A DNA stretch of 64,000 nt from Candidatus Allochristensenella caecavium (GTDB lineage Bacteria; Bacillota; Clostridia; Christensenellales; QAND01): positions 1 through 64,000 of the forward strand of contig CAJFOS010000003.1 of assembly GCA_904397865.1 (NCBI GenBank), read 5' to 3'. Made by a program: the position numbers and the translations under genes. This document shows, one piece after another, positions 33,085 through 42,407 of this stretch; the stretch's first letter is position 1; every line of letters begins with the position of its first letter. The notes beneath the pieces are model-generated. The model did no database searches. It was not told the DNA's origin and worked only from the letters and a program-made list of their open reading frames with translations.

Positions 33085-34016
33085 TTGATGAAGAACAACA
33101 GTATGTATTTAAAAAGGTAGCGGTTGACTTTTTTGCCCAGCAGATTGAAGCGGTATGCGTCGCGCCGGGGCGCGGATATTTTCGTGTGAATTGTACGGAT
33201 ACCAACCGGCCTGCCATGCAGCTAGCTGGCTATTTTGACCATTTTGCGGATTACCGCATTCAGGTATTCGGCAATCAGGAGATGGGTTACATGTCCGAAT
33301 TGCCCGAATCGCTGCTGGAGGAACGGCTGGCCAAGTTTTTTCAGTTTGATATCCCCTGCGTCATTGTGTGCAACGGAACGCAGGTGCATCCAGGCATCCT
33401 ACGGCATGCGGAAGACAATGGAGTCCCGGTGTTCAGTTGTATGGAAAGCACAAGTGTGCTGGTGCATAAAGTGGTTGACTGTTTGGACGATGTGTTGGCG
33501 CCGGAAATGCAGATGCATGCCAATCTGCTGGATGTGTACAACGTAGGCGTTATGGTGCGGGGCGAATCCGGCATGGGCAAGAGCGAGCTCGCGCTCGAAT
33601 TGCTCAAACGCGGTCATCTGCTGGTGGCAGATGATGTGACGGTGGTGAAGAAAGTCAACGAAAAACGGCTGCTCGGTTATGCGCCCAAGGCCACGCGCCA
33701 TTTGATAGAGATTCGCGGGCTGGGCATTTTGGACGTGAAAAAGCTGTACGGCATGGCAGCTGTGCTGGATAAGAAAAGCGTTGATGTGATTATCGATATG
33801 GAGATGTGGGATACGGAAAAAGGATATGAACGCCTGGGGTTTGATGTCAACTATGATACGCTGATGGGCGTGCAGATTCCGCGCTATGTGATGCCCGTCC
33901 GGCCTGGACGAAACCTGGCCGTAGTCGTGGAGGCGACGGCGATGGATTTCCGGATGAAAAAATCCGGTTTTAAGATTGAAGAAGAGATGGAAGAACGGCT
34001 GAAACAAATCGATTGA
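33081..34016 (+). CDS. hprK: HPr kinase/phosphorylase
   Basis: 311 residues, standard length. The C-terminal P-loop VRGESGMGKSELALELLKRGHLLVADD and signature HLIEIRGLGILDVKKLYGM, then PVRPGRNLAVVVEATAMDFRMKK, are diagnostic. It phosphorylates Ser46 of HPr and thereby drives CcpA-dependent carbon repression in Bacillota. The TTG start overlaps the HAD stop; GGGAGG lies 9 nt before it. Its presence implies a PTS/HPr system. Confidence 0.97.
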   Translation: MIDEEQQYVFKKVAVDFFAQQIEAVCVAPGRGYFRVNCTDTNRPAMQLAGYFDHFADYRIQVFGNQEMGYMSELPESLLEERLAKFFQFDIPCVIVCNGTQVHPGILRHAEDNGVPVFSCMESTSVLVHKVVDCLDDVLAPEMQMHANLLDVYNVGVMVRGESGMGKSELALELLKRGHLLVADDVTVVKKVNEKRLLGYAPKATRHLIEIRGLGILDVKKLYGMAAVLDKKSVDVIIDMEMWDTEKGYERLGFDVNYDTLMGVQIPRYVMPVRPGRNLAVVVEATAMDFRMKKSGFKIEEEMEERLKQID

Positions 34017-34082
34017 TGAATGAACATACCGCTTGCCCGGCCTGCATACAATCAAAGCAGGATGAGCAAGGGGGGTGAGGGC

Positions 34083-35201
34083 TTGCGGATATCCCGACGC
34101 ATAGCCCTTTTTTTCTGTCTGATGGCCTTGACGGCGGCGTTTGTCATCCCGTTGTCGCAAAATGTGCCCAATCAGGAGGAACAGCTGATTGAGCACTGGC
34201 TGCGCGGGGACCCCGTCGCCTTTGAAGGCACGCTGCGCATTTGGGTGGCGGATGGGGAAGCGACGGGAAAAGGAAATGCCGCCGCGTGGCTAAAGGAGCG
34301 CAGCAGTGCGTTTGAAAAAAAGAATTTTGGCGTGTTTTACACCATGGAACAGATGAGCGTGACAGTTATGACACAACGGCTGGCGCAAGGGGAACGGCCG
34401 GATATCGTTATCCTGGGTGATGAACAGCAGGATGGCATCGCGCCTTATTGCACGCAGTTGGCGGTGGAGGTGCCATTGCTTTCCGGTTTGTCGTTAGGGC
34501 AACAGGGCCGCCTGTGCCCTTTGTACCAAACGGGATACGGCCTGTTGATTAATGAGGATGCGCTGTATGCGCAAGGGCTGAATCCGCCTGCGGGGCTGGA
34601 CGGATTGGATGCGGACTGGGTGCAGCAGGTACAGCAGGTGTTGCCCCAGGCGTTTGCCTGCGATGATGGAGATGTTACATCGACGATGGCCGTATTGCAG
34701 AGTACATTGCCGGACTTGGTGCAGGAGGCGATTGTAACGAGCGATTCCGGCTCGCTCAGCCAATGGAAGGACGGGCGCATCGCCGTTTTGCCGTGCAGTA
34801 TGCGTACAGCGTGGGAACTGGAAAAACAATCCATCCTGGGCAAGCCGCTGCCGGCCTATACATGGCTGCCGCTGAGCGGGTTTTCCGGGCACCTGCAGTG
34901 GGCTGGCGTGGTGGAACAAACCGATACGGCACGTATGGATGCCGCGGCACGACTGCTGGCGTTTTATCTGCAAAAGGGGAGCCAGCAAAAATTGAGTGCC
35001 ATCTGGAGTATCCCCGTGCGAGAAGAGGAGGGGGGCATCGCGTGCGATGCCAGCGCGCAGGCGCCTTTTTGGCAAACTGCACAGCAGACTCCGCGCCGGT
35101 TTTTAAAACCAGAGGCCGACCGGCAGACGTTTGTTGGACTCAGGAAGCAAAAAGACGTTAAAGGGATGCGAAATTGGCTGGACGCTTCTTGCATTGATTA
35201 A
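34083..35201 (+). CDS. Extracellular solute-binding-like protein, orphan
   Basis: About 372 residues. RISRRIALFFCLMALTAAFVIPLSQ is a signal-anchor without a lipobox Cys. The rest resembles family 1 solute-binding proteins (TLRIWVADGEATGKGNAAAWLKERSSAFEKKNFGVFYTMEQ, QRLAQGERPDIVILGDEQQ, LYQTGYGLLINEDALYAQG). The TTG at 34083 follows AAGGGGGGTGAG; upstream in-frame starts lack a site. No permease or ATPase is adjacent; hprK precedes and murB follows. It may be a sensory rather than a transport component. Ligand unknown. Confidence 0.75.
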   Translation: MRISRRIALFFCLMALTAAFVIPLSQNVPNQEEQLIEHWLRGDPVAFEGTLRIWVADGEATGKGNAAAWLKERSSAFEKKNFGVFYTMEQMSVTVMTQRLAQGERPDIVILGDEQQDGIAPYCTQLAVEVPLLSGLSLGQQGRLCPLYQTGYGLLINEDALYAQGLNPPAGLDGLDADWVQQVQQVLPQAFACDDGDVTSTMAVLQSTLPDLVQEAIVTSDSGSLSQWKDGRIAVLPCSMRTAWELEKQSILGKPLPAYTWLPLSGFSGHLQWAGVVEQTDTARMDAAARLLAFYLQKGSQQKLSAIWSIPVREEEGGIACDASAQAPFWQTAQQTPRRFLKPEADRQTFVGLRKQKDVKGMRNWLDASCID

Positions 35202-35260
35202 GCGGAGCGTGTAAACTAAGATGATACCATGAAGGATTTTTTGAGTGAGGATGTGATTCG

Positions 35261-36181
35261 ATGCAGACTGCAGCCATTGAACAACGGCTGTTGATGGGAT
35301 TGCCGGCGCAAATGATGCGCCGTAATGAGCCCATGGCATCACATACCACGTTCCGTATTGGCGGACCGTGCGACTTGTTTATTAGCCCGGAAACGGAAGA
35401 ACAGATTGTATTTTGTATTCAGACCTTGCGCGAGATGGACGTACCGATGCTGGTGATGGGCAACGGAAGCAACATGCTCGTACGCGATGGGGGCATCCGC
35501 GCATGCGTGGTGAAAATCAATAGCAGCGGCGCTGAAATGCAGGTGAACCACCAGGCTAAAACGCTGTATGCTGGTGCAGGTGAAAGCATGATGGCCATTG
35601 CAAACCGCTGTATCCAGGAGGGGCTGAGCGGACAGGAATTTGCCAGCGGCATTCCGGGTACGCTGGGCGGCGCCGTGATGATGAATGCAGGCGCATATGA
35701 ACATGAAATAGGAGAAATTATCCAAAGCGTGCGTGTGTTGACCAGGGAGGGCGAGGTGCGTGAAGTCGAAAAAGCAGATATGCACTTCGGTTATCGGACC
35801 AGCGCGGCCACTACCAATCAGTGGGTGGTGCTGGGGGCAACGCTGCAGCTGCAGCAGGCAGAGCCTGCGCAGGTAAGGGCAAAGGTGGATGATTTTACAC
35901 GCCGGCGCCGTGCTAAGCAGCCCCTGATGTACGCAAGCGCGGGAAGCACATTCAAACGTCCCCAGGGCCATTTTGCGGCTAAACTGATTGATGATGCTGG
36001 ACTGAAAGGCGCCAGCGTGGGGCAGGCACAGGTCAGTGAAATGCATGCCGGTTTTGTGATAAACCGGGGCGGAGCCAGTGCGAAGGATGTGCTTGCTTTA
36101 ATGGAACAAATTCAGCAAACCGTACAGGAACGCTTTGGGGTGACCTTGCAGCCTGAAGTGAAAATCATAGGAGAAGATTGA
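35261..36181 (+). CDS. murB: UDP-N-acetylenolpyruvoylglucosamine reductase
   Basis: 306 residues, type II (Gram-positive) MurB. FAD-binding segments MLVMGNGSNMLVRDGG and FASGIPGTLGGAVMMNAGAYEHEIGEI are seen; the catalytic Ser is in YASAGSTFKRPQGHFAAKLIDDAGLKG; the C-terminal Glu region is GVTLQPEVKIIGE. It makes UDP-MurNAc in peptidoglycan synthesis, with NADPH. It is the first gene of the murB-PHP-rapZ-whiA run found across Bacillota. Confidence 0.97.
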   Translation: MQTAAIEQRLLMGLPAQMMRRNEPMASHTTFRIGGPCDLFISPETEEQIVFCIQTLREMDVPMLVMGNGSNMLVRDGGIRACVVKINSSGAEMQVNHQAKTLYAGAGESMMAIANRCIQEGLSGQEFASGIPGTLGGAVMMNAGAYEHEIGEIIQSVRVLTREGEVREVEKADMHFGYRTSAATTNQWVVLGATLQLQQAEPAQVRAKVDDFTRRRRAKQPLMYASAGSTFKRPQGHFAAKLIDDAGLKGASVGQAQVSEMHAGFVINRGGASAKDVLALMEQIQQTVQERFGVTLQPEVKIIGED

Positions 36182-36187
36182 AGCAAA

Positions 36188-36952
36188 ATGCTGACGTTGG
36201 TTGCGGATTATCATACCCATAGCAATTTGAGCGACGGCAAGGCGGAACTGGAAGCCAATGTAGAAGCGGCGGTGGAACGCGGCCTCAAACGCATGGCGGC
36301 TACGGAGCACGGGCCGCGCCATATGCTCAGCGGTATCAAGGCGGATGCGCTGGTGGAACTGCGCAAGCGCATCGACCGCATCAACCAGCATTATCAAGGG
36401 AAGATAGAGGTGCTTCTGGGGCTGGAGGCCAACCTGATTGGGCTGGATGGAGAGCTGGACGTGCCGGCACAGGCGCAGGGGCGGCTGGATATCTTGCTGA
36501 TGGGGTTCCATCGCAGTGCGCCGGGCAGGCGTTGGCAGGACAAGCGGATCTTTCAGTTTCAGCGCAAAAGCCGCAAGGAAAGCACGGCACAAATGGTGCA
36601 ACGTGTTGCAACGCAGGCCATTCTGCGCTCGCTGGAGCGATATCCCATTGGCATTCTTGTGCATCCGTGCCATCATCTGTCCGTGGACTTGCTGACGCTG
36701 GGACCTGCCTGTGTGCAAACACACACAGCCATAGAAATCAGCGACCGAAAGGGACACTTGAAATTTGACGTGGAAACAGCGCGCCGGCTCAAACAAATGG
36801 GCGTTTCGTTCGTGTTGGATACGGATGGACATGCCCCCCAGGAGATTGGACGCTGGCACCAGGCGCTGGTGTTTGCCGAACAGGCGGGGTTGACGGCGCA
36901 GGATGTTATCAATGCAGAAGGATATGCGGGTGCGCTGCCCAAACCGTTTTAA
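36188..36952 (+). CDS. PHP-domain phosphoesterase
   Basis: 254 residues. VADYHTHSNLSDGKAELE contains the first PHP metal His pair, MAATEHGPRHM the second, HPCHHLS and DTDGHAP the later ligands. Proteins of this size beside murB and rapZ are called PHP-domain/histidinol-phosphatase-like but the substrate is unknown. It is 6 nt after murB and 12 nt before rapZ, so it is co-transcribed. Confidence 0.9.
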   Translation: MLTLVADYHTHSNLSDGKAELEANVEAAVERGLKRMAATEHGPRHMLSGIKADALVELRKRIDRINQHYQGKIEVLLGLEANLIGLDGELDVPAQAQGRLDILLMGFHRSAPGRRWQDKRIFQFQRKSRKESTAQMVQRVATQAILRSLERYPIGILVHPCHHLSVDLLTLGPACVQTHTAIEISDRKGHLKFDVETARRLKQMGVSFVLDTDGHAPQEIGRWHQALVFAEQAGLTAQDVINAEGYAGALPKPF

Positions 36953-36964
36953 GGAGGAACAAGC

Positions 36965-37825
36965 ATGCGTTGTGTAATCATTACCGGACTCAGCGGCGCG
37001 GGGCGTTCGCTGGCGTTGCGCCAGTTTGAAGACATGGGGTATTTTTGTGTGGATAACATGCCGCCACAGATGATGACCACGTTTGCTTCCATGTGCAATG
37101 AACACAACATCGATAAAGCGGCCTTGGTTGTGGATACGCGCGTGGGCGTGTTCTTTGACAGCATTTATGAAGCCATGGCCGAGATGGAACAGATGGGTGT
37201 TGAATGTGAGGTGCTGTATCTGGAAACAGCGGATGACGTATTGATTCGCCGCTATAAGGAGAGCCGCCGTAAACACCCCATGAACCCGACAAGCATTATG
37301 CAGGGCATCGAACAGGAAAAGGAAATGCTGGCCAAGTTGCGCGGCATGGCGCGGTATGTGCTGGACACATCCGCCCTTTCGCCTAAACAGTTCAGTGAAC
37401 AGATATGGGGCCTGTTTGCCGAAGAAGCGCGCAGGGATAAGCTGTTGCCGGTCATCGTATCATTTGGCTATAAAAATGGGATTCCGCTGGATGCGGATTT
37501 GGTCTTTGACGTACGGTTTTTGCCCAATCCCTATTATGTGCCGGAACTACGTGCCTTCAACGGTACGCAGCAGGCCATTCGTGAATTTGTTTATTCGTAT
37601 GAACAGACGCGCGTTTTTGAACAAAAGCTGGTGGAAATGATTTTGTATCTGCTGCCCTATTATCAGGAGGAAGGAAAGTTCCAGCTGGTCATTGGCATCG
37701 GCTGTACCGGCGGCATGCACCGAAGCGTGGCGCTGGCAGAAGGACTGCAGCGGCGGCTGAAGGAAAACGGGATTTATTCCGTGGTGCAGCACCGCGATAT
37801 TCGAAAGGATGCACAAAGGGATTGA
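36965..37825 (+). CDS. rapZ: RapZ/YvcJ-family nucleotide-binding protein
   Basis: 286 residues, normal for the family. Walker A GLSGAGRSLALRQFEDMGYFCVDNMP is exact for RapZ (with Arg in place of Lys before Ser). LFLDT-type segments YLETADDVLIRRYKESRRKHP and SFGYKNGIPLDADLVFDVRFLPNP follow, and IGIGCTGGMHRSVALAEGL near the end is the UDP-GlcNAc/nucleotide site. In E. coli RapZ adapts RNase E for the glmS sRNA; in Bacillus YvcJ affects competence. It overlaps whiA by 4 nt. Confidence 0.96.
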   Translation: MRCVIITGLSGAGRSLALRQFEDMGYFCVDNMPPQMMTTFASMCNEHNIDKAALVVDTRVGVFFDSIYEAMAEMEQMGVECEVLYLETADDVLIRRYKESRRKHPMNPTSIMQGIEQEKEMLAKLRGMARYVLDTSALSPKQFSEQIWGLFAEEARRDKLLPVIVSFGYKNGIPLDADLVFDVRFLPNPYYVPELRAFNGTQQAIREFVYSYEQTRVFEQKLVEMILYLLPYYQEEGKFQLVIGIGCTGGMHRSVALAEGLQRRLKENGIYSVVQHRDIRKDAQRD

Positions 37826-38772
37826 CGGAGCGTTTGCAACATACGTTTTCCGCGCAGGCCAAACAGGAGTTGGTGCGTATTGCCCTCAAGGACGCAGACT
37901 GTAAACGTGCGGAATTGGCCGCCGTGGTGCAGGCGTGCGGCAGCCTGGTGCTTTCACGCGGGCAGATGCAGCTGGAAATTGCGACCGAACAGGCGGCGCT
38001 GGCACGGCGTATGTTTGGATTCATCAAGGAAATGACCGGGCAGAGCGTGCAGATTCTCGCCCGGCAAAACCAGCGGCTGCATAAGCGCAACACCTACATG
38101 CTGCGCCTGCAGGGACGCGATGTGGTCATCCCATTTTTGAGCCGCTTGGGCGTATGGAACGGCTTGGGTTGGTCACGGATGCTGCCTCATAACATTCAGA
38201 AAACATGCTGCAAGCGTGCGTATTTACGCGCGCTCTTTTTAGCCTGTGGCAGCGTCAGCCATCCGGAAAAAGGCTATCATATGGAATGGGTATTTAAGGA
38301 AGAGGAGCTGGCGGATACGCTGGCACAGTTGATGGAAACGATGGAGATTCATGCGCACCGCATGCAACGCAAGACAGCTTGGGTGGTCTATCTGAAGGAC
38401 AGCGAAGAGATAGGTACATTGCTGGCGATGATGGGGGCCAACCGGGCGATTTTGGAACATGAAAATGAGCGCATCATGCGGCAAATGAAAAACAATGTTC
38501 AGCGCGCGGTGAACTGTGATACCGCCAATTTACAAAAGACGGTGGAAGCTTCTGTCCGGCAGACCAACTGCATCCGCTTTCTGATAGAGAAAGGGATATT
38601 GCGCGACTTGCCCGGCCCGTTGCGTGCAGCGGCCGACGCACGCCTGGAAGCGCCGGATGCAAGCATTGTGGAACTGGCCGGCATGATGAGTCCGCCGATT
38701 GGAAAATCCGGTATGAACCACCGGCTACGCAAGCTGGTGGAAATAGCAGAGGAACATGGCTACCACGAGTAG
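37822..38772 (+). CDS. whiA: DNA-binding protein WhiA
   Basis: 316 residues. SFSAQAKQELVR-type start (HTFSAQAKQELVRIALKDADCKRAELAAVVQACGSL), then a LAGLIDADG-like region (CCKRAYLRALFLACGSVSHPEKGYHMEWVF), then the C-terminal HTH in LPGPLRAAADARLEAPDASIVELAGMMSPPIGKSGMNHRLRKLVEIAE. WhiA affects cell division and chromosome organisation in Bacillus. The start is TTG, overlapping the rapZ stop; the AAAGGGA ahead is close to it, so a slightly later start is possible. In many Bacillota a yvcK gene lies between rapZ and whiA; it is missing here. Confidence 0.95.
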   Translation: MTERLQHTFSAQAKQELVRIALKDADCKRAELAAVVQACGSLVLSRGQMQLEIATEQAALARRMFGFIKEMTGQSVQILARQNQRLHKRNTYMLRLQGRDVVIPFLSRLGVWNGLGWSRMLPHNIQKTCCKRAYLRALFLACGSVSHPEKGYHMEWVFKEEELADTLAQLMETMEIHAHRMQRKTAWVVYLKDSEEIGTLLAMMGANRAILEHENERIMRQMKNNVQRAVNCDTANLQKTVEASVRQTNCIRFLIEKGILRDLPGPLRAAADARLEAPDASIVELAGMMSPPIGKSGMNHRLRKLVEIAEEHGYHE

Positions 38773-38787
38773 CAAAGGGAGGACCCT

Positions 38788-41700
38788 GTGAGCAATTTTT
38801 GTCATTTACACGTCCATACGCAGTATAGCTTGCTGGACGGCGCCGCGCGCATTGACGATTTAATGGCGCGCGCCAAGGAATTAGGCATGACGCACATCGC
38901 CATGACCGACCACGGCGCGATGTATGGCACGGTGGAATTTTATAAAGCGGCCAAAGCGGCGGGCATCACGCCGGTCATAGGTTGTGAAGTATATGTAGCC
39001 AAACAGTCCATGGAGGACAAACAGGGGCGGGCTGACCGTGAATACAGCCACTTGATTTTGCTGGCCGAAAACCAGACGGGTTACCGTAACCTGATTCAGC
39101 TGGTTTCCATGGGATGGCTGAAGGGCTATTATTATAAGCCGCGGATTGATTACCAGGTGCTGGCCGATTATAGCGAGGGCCTGATTTGTATGTCAGCATG
39201 CCTGTCTGGCGATATTCCCAGGCTTTTGATGGAAAACCGCTATGATGATGCAAAAAAACTGGCGCTGCGGTTGCGGGATATGTTTGGAAAAGACCATTTT
39301 TTTCTTGAGATTCAAGACCATGGTATCCCTGTGCAGAAAGAAGTGAACGCACAGCTCATTCGTATGTCGAACGAGACGGGTATCGAATTGGTGGCGACCA
39401 ATGACGTCCATTATTTGACCCAGGCGGACGCACAGGTGCAGGACGTATTGCTCTGCATCCAAACGGCCAGTTTTTTGGACGAGCCCAACCGCATGCGTAT
39501 GGATAGCGACCAGATGTATTTCAAAAGCGAAGAGGAGATGGCGGCGCTGTTCACCTCCGTTCCGCAGGCGATTCACAACACGATGAAAATTGCACAGCGG
39601 TGCCATGTGGACCTGGATTTTTCCACCCAACACTTGCCCTCATTCGACGTGCCGGCGGGAACGGACAAAACCAAATACCTGAGCGATTTAGCCATGGAGG
39701 GCTTCCGCAAACGGTACGGTGAGAATGCGCAGGTGCAGGCGCGGCTGGCGGAAGAGCTGGACGTGATTGCCTCCATGGGATATGTGGACTATTTTCTGGT
39801 TGTATGGGATTTTATCCGCTATGCCAAGCAACACGGCATCGCCGTTGGCCCCGGCCGCGGCAGTGCGGCGGGCAGCGTGGTAGCGTATTGCCTTGGTATT
39901 ACGGATATCGACCCGATTCGCTACGGATTGATTTTTGAACGCTTCTTAAACCCGGAGCGGATTACCATGCCGGATATTGATATCGATTTCTGCTATGAAC
40001 GACGGCAGGAAGTGATTGATTACGTCATTGAAAAATATGGGGCTGACCACGTTTCCCAGATTATCACCTTTGGTACCATGGCGGCGCGCGCGGTCATTCG
40101 TGACGTCGGCCGTGTGATGCGCATGCCGTATGGCGAAGTGGACAAGATTGCGAAAATGGTGCCCATGGAACTGAAAATCACCATTGATAAGGCGATTCAG
40201 TCCAACCCGCAGTTGCGCAATGCCATTGCGGAGGACCCGCGTGTTGCGGAATTGATTGATTACGCACGCAAGCTGGAAGGCATGCCGCGTCATTCCGGCA
40301 CGCACGCTGCCGGTGTGGTGATTTCCCGAGAGCCGCTGGCGGATATTGTTCCGCTGCAAAAAAACGATGAGACGATTACCACGCAGTTCACCATGACGGC
40401 TATCGAAGAACTGGGCTTGCTGAAGATGGATTTTTTGGGCCTGCGGAACCTGACGGTGATTGAGGACGCCTGTGATTTGATTGAAAAAAGTACAGGTCAG
40501 CGGCCGGATATGAGCGAGGTCCCCTTGGACGACCCCGCCGTGTTTGCGATGATTAGCGAAGGGGATACGGACGGTGTGTTCCAGCTGGAAAGCGGGGGGA
40601 TGCGCAACCTGTTGCGCGAATTAAAGCCCAACTGTTTTGAAGATATCATCGCGTGTATTTCGCTTTATCGCCCGGGTCCGATGGAAGAGATTCCCAAATA
40701 TGTGGCCGGGAAACACAATGCGGATTCCGTCACATATTTGGATGAAAAACTGCGTCCGATTTTGGACGTGACGTATGGATGCATGGTCTATCAGGAGCAG
40801 GTCATGCAAATCGTACGCGATTTGGCCGGGTATTCCTGGGCGCGCAGCGACCTGGTGCGTCGTGCGATGAGCAAGAAAAAACATGACGTCATGGAAAGGG
40901 AACGCAAGGCATTTATCTTTGGTACGGAGGATGGCAGCGTCCCCGGTGCTGTGAAAAACGGTGTGAGCGAAAAGGCAGCCAACCAGATTTTTGACCAGAT
41001 GATTGACTTTGCCCAATATGCCTTTAATAAATCCCATGCCGCCGCTTACGGGGTGATTTCGTATCGTACGGCATGGTTGAAGGCGCATTATCCCGTGCAG
41101 ACCATGGCCGCGCTGATGAACAGCTGCATGCAGAACAGCGACAAGGTGGCGCAGTATATCGCGTATTGTCGCAAGAAAAAGATTGAAGTCATGCCGCCGG
41201 ATGTCAACACCAGCGGTCCGCGTTTTGAGGTGCAGAACGGCGGGATACGCTTTGGTTTAAGCGCTGTAAAAAATGCAGGTGCGAAAGCGGTACAGATGGT
41301 AATTGACGCACGCGGTTCTGCACCGTATGCAGATTTCTTTGATTTTTTACAGCGGGTGCCGAGCGAAGCGCTGAATAAGCGCATGGTAGAAAGCATGATT
41401 AAAGCAGGTTGCTTTGATGAAATGGGCTATAAACGCCGCGCGCTGATGGAGATTTATGAACGTGCCATGGATGCGTTGGCTAGTGAGCGCAAACGGAATA
41501 TTCAAGGGCAGGTTTCGCTGTTTGACGCCTTTGCGCCAGAGACAAAGCCGGCACATATCGAGCTGCCGGATGTAGACGAATATCCGGCGCGAGCCAAATT
41601 GCAGATGGAAAAGGAGATGACCGGCGTTTACATCACCGGGCATCCCCTCTCCGAATACGCAGAGGCAGTCGATGCGCTTCCCAATCATATCTGGGAAATT

Positions 41701-42372
41701 TTGCAGGCCGTAGAGGAGGGCCGCAGCATGGATGGCCAAACGGTCACACTGGCAGGCATTTTGACCGAACGCCGTACACGTACCACGCGCAACAACGCAT
41801 TGATGGCGAATTTGATGATGGAGGATATGGCCGGCAGTATCCAGATGCTGGCGTTCCCCAATGTATTGGAACGCTGCAATGAGATTTTGCAGGCAGATGC
41901 CATCGTGTTGGTCCGCGGCCGCGTAAGCGTGCGCGAAGAAGAGGACCCGACCATCATTCTGGAAGATGCGTGTCTGTTTGAGCCGGATAGTGCCGCCGTC
42001 AAAGACTTTTTGGCGCGCAAGTCCAACGGAAGCGGAGGCATCCGACGCAAACGGCCGGCTTCTTACGGTACGCTGGAAGCAGAGGGCGCTTTACAAACGC
42101 CCGTGCTTGAGGCGGAACAGCTTCCTGTATATCAAGCTGCGCCTGTAGCAGCCGGAAAAACGCTGTGGCTTCGGCTGAAGACGTTCGGGAATGAATTTTT
42201 AATGGAAGGCATGGTGGGGCTGTTGCAACGCTATCCCGGCACATGCGAAGTCAAGGCATATGCGCTGGACAGCCAGGCGAAGCTGCGGTTGCGCGTAACG
42301 GTGGAACCGACAGCAGAGCTGATGGATATGCTGACAGGCTGGCTGGGCGAGACGAGCGTAAAATTGGTTTAA
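38788..42372 (+). CDS. dnaE: DNA polymerase III alpha subunit (DnaE type)
   Basis: 1194 residues. PHP domain (CHLHVHTQYSLLDGAARIDDL...MTDHGAMYGTVEF), palm with catalytic Asp in MPDIDIDF (D398, D400), fingers region with GRGSAAGSVVAYCLGITDIDP and SGTHAAGVVIS, a beta-clamp/HhH region, then an OB fold (TVTLAGILTERRTRTTRNNALMANLMMEDMAGSIQMLAFPN). No 3'-5' exonuclease insert, so it is DnaE1-like and not PolC. The start is GTG with GGGAGG at 6 nt. It replicates DNA, with PolC elsewhere if present. Confidence 0.97.
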   Translation: MSNFCHLHVHTQYSLLDGAARIDDLMARAKELGMTHIAMTDHGAMYGTVEFYKAAKAAGITPVIGCEVYVAKQSMEDKQGRADREYSHLILLAENQTGYRNLIQLVSMGWLKGYYYKPRIDYQVLADYSEGLICMSACLSGDIPRLLMENRYDDAKKLALRLRDMFGKDHFFLEIQDHGIPVQKEVNAQLIRMSNETGIELVATNDVHYLTQADAQVQDVLLCIQTASFLDEPNRMRMDSDQMYFKSEEEMAALFTSVPQAIHNTMKIAQRCHVDLDFSTQHLPSFDVPAGTDKTKYLSDLAMEGFRKRYGENAQVQARLAEELDVIASMGYVDYFLVVWDFIRYAKQHGIAVGPGRGSAAGSVVAYCLGITDIDPIRYGLIFERFLNPERITMPDIDIDFCYERRQEVIDYVIEKYGADHVSQIITFGTMAARAVIRDVGRVMRMPYGEVDKIAKMVPMELKITIDKAIQSNPQLRNAIAEDPRVAELIDYARKLEGMPRHSGTHAAGVVISREPLADIVPLQKNDETITTQFTMTAIEELGLLKMDFLGLRNLTVIEDACDLIEKSTGQRPDMSEVPLDDPAVFAMISEGDTDGVFQLESGGMRNLLRELKPNCFEDIIACISLYRPGPMEEIPKYVAGKHNADSVTYLDEKLRPILDVTYGCMVYQEQVMQIVRDLAGYSWARSDLVRRAMSKKKHDVMERERKAFIFGTEDGSVPGAVKNGVSEKAANQIFDQMIDFAQYAFNKSHAAAYGVISYRTAWLKAHYPVQTMAALMNSCMQNSDKVAQYIAYCRKKKIEVMPPDVNTSGPRFEVQNGGIRFGLSAVKNAGAKAVQMVIDARGSAPYADFFDFLQRVPSEALNKRMVESMIKAGCFDEMGYKRRALMEIYERAMDALASERKRNIQGQVSLFDAFAPETKPAHIELPDVDEYPARAKLQMEKEMTGVYITGHPLSEYAEAVDALPNHIWEILQAVEEGRSMDGQTVTLAGILTERRTRTTRNNALMANLMMEDMAGSIQMLAFPNVLERCNEILQADAIVLVRGRVSVREEEDPTIILEDACLFEPDSAAVKDFLARKSNGSGGIRRKRPASYGTLEAEGALQTPVLEAEQLPVYQAAPVAAGKTLWLRLKTFGNEFLMEGMVGLLQRYPGTCEVKAYALDSQAKLRLRVTVEPTAELMDMLTGWLGETSVKLV

Positions 42373-42407
42373 TGCAGAGATTTGCATAGAGGAGAGGAGA
42401 CGAGGCC

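Noticed and set aside
36098-37276. Long minus-strand frame (392 codons) across murB end, PHP gene and rapZ start
   Set aside because: Antisense to three conserved plus-strand genes; the His/Arg-rich translation is typical of antisense frames.
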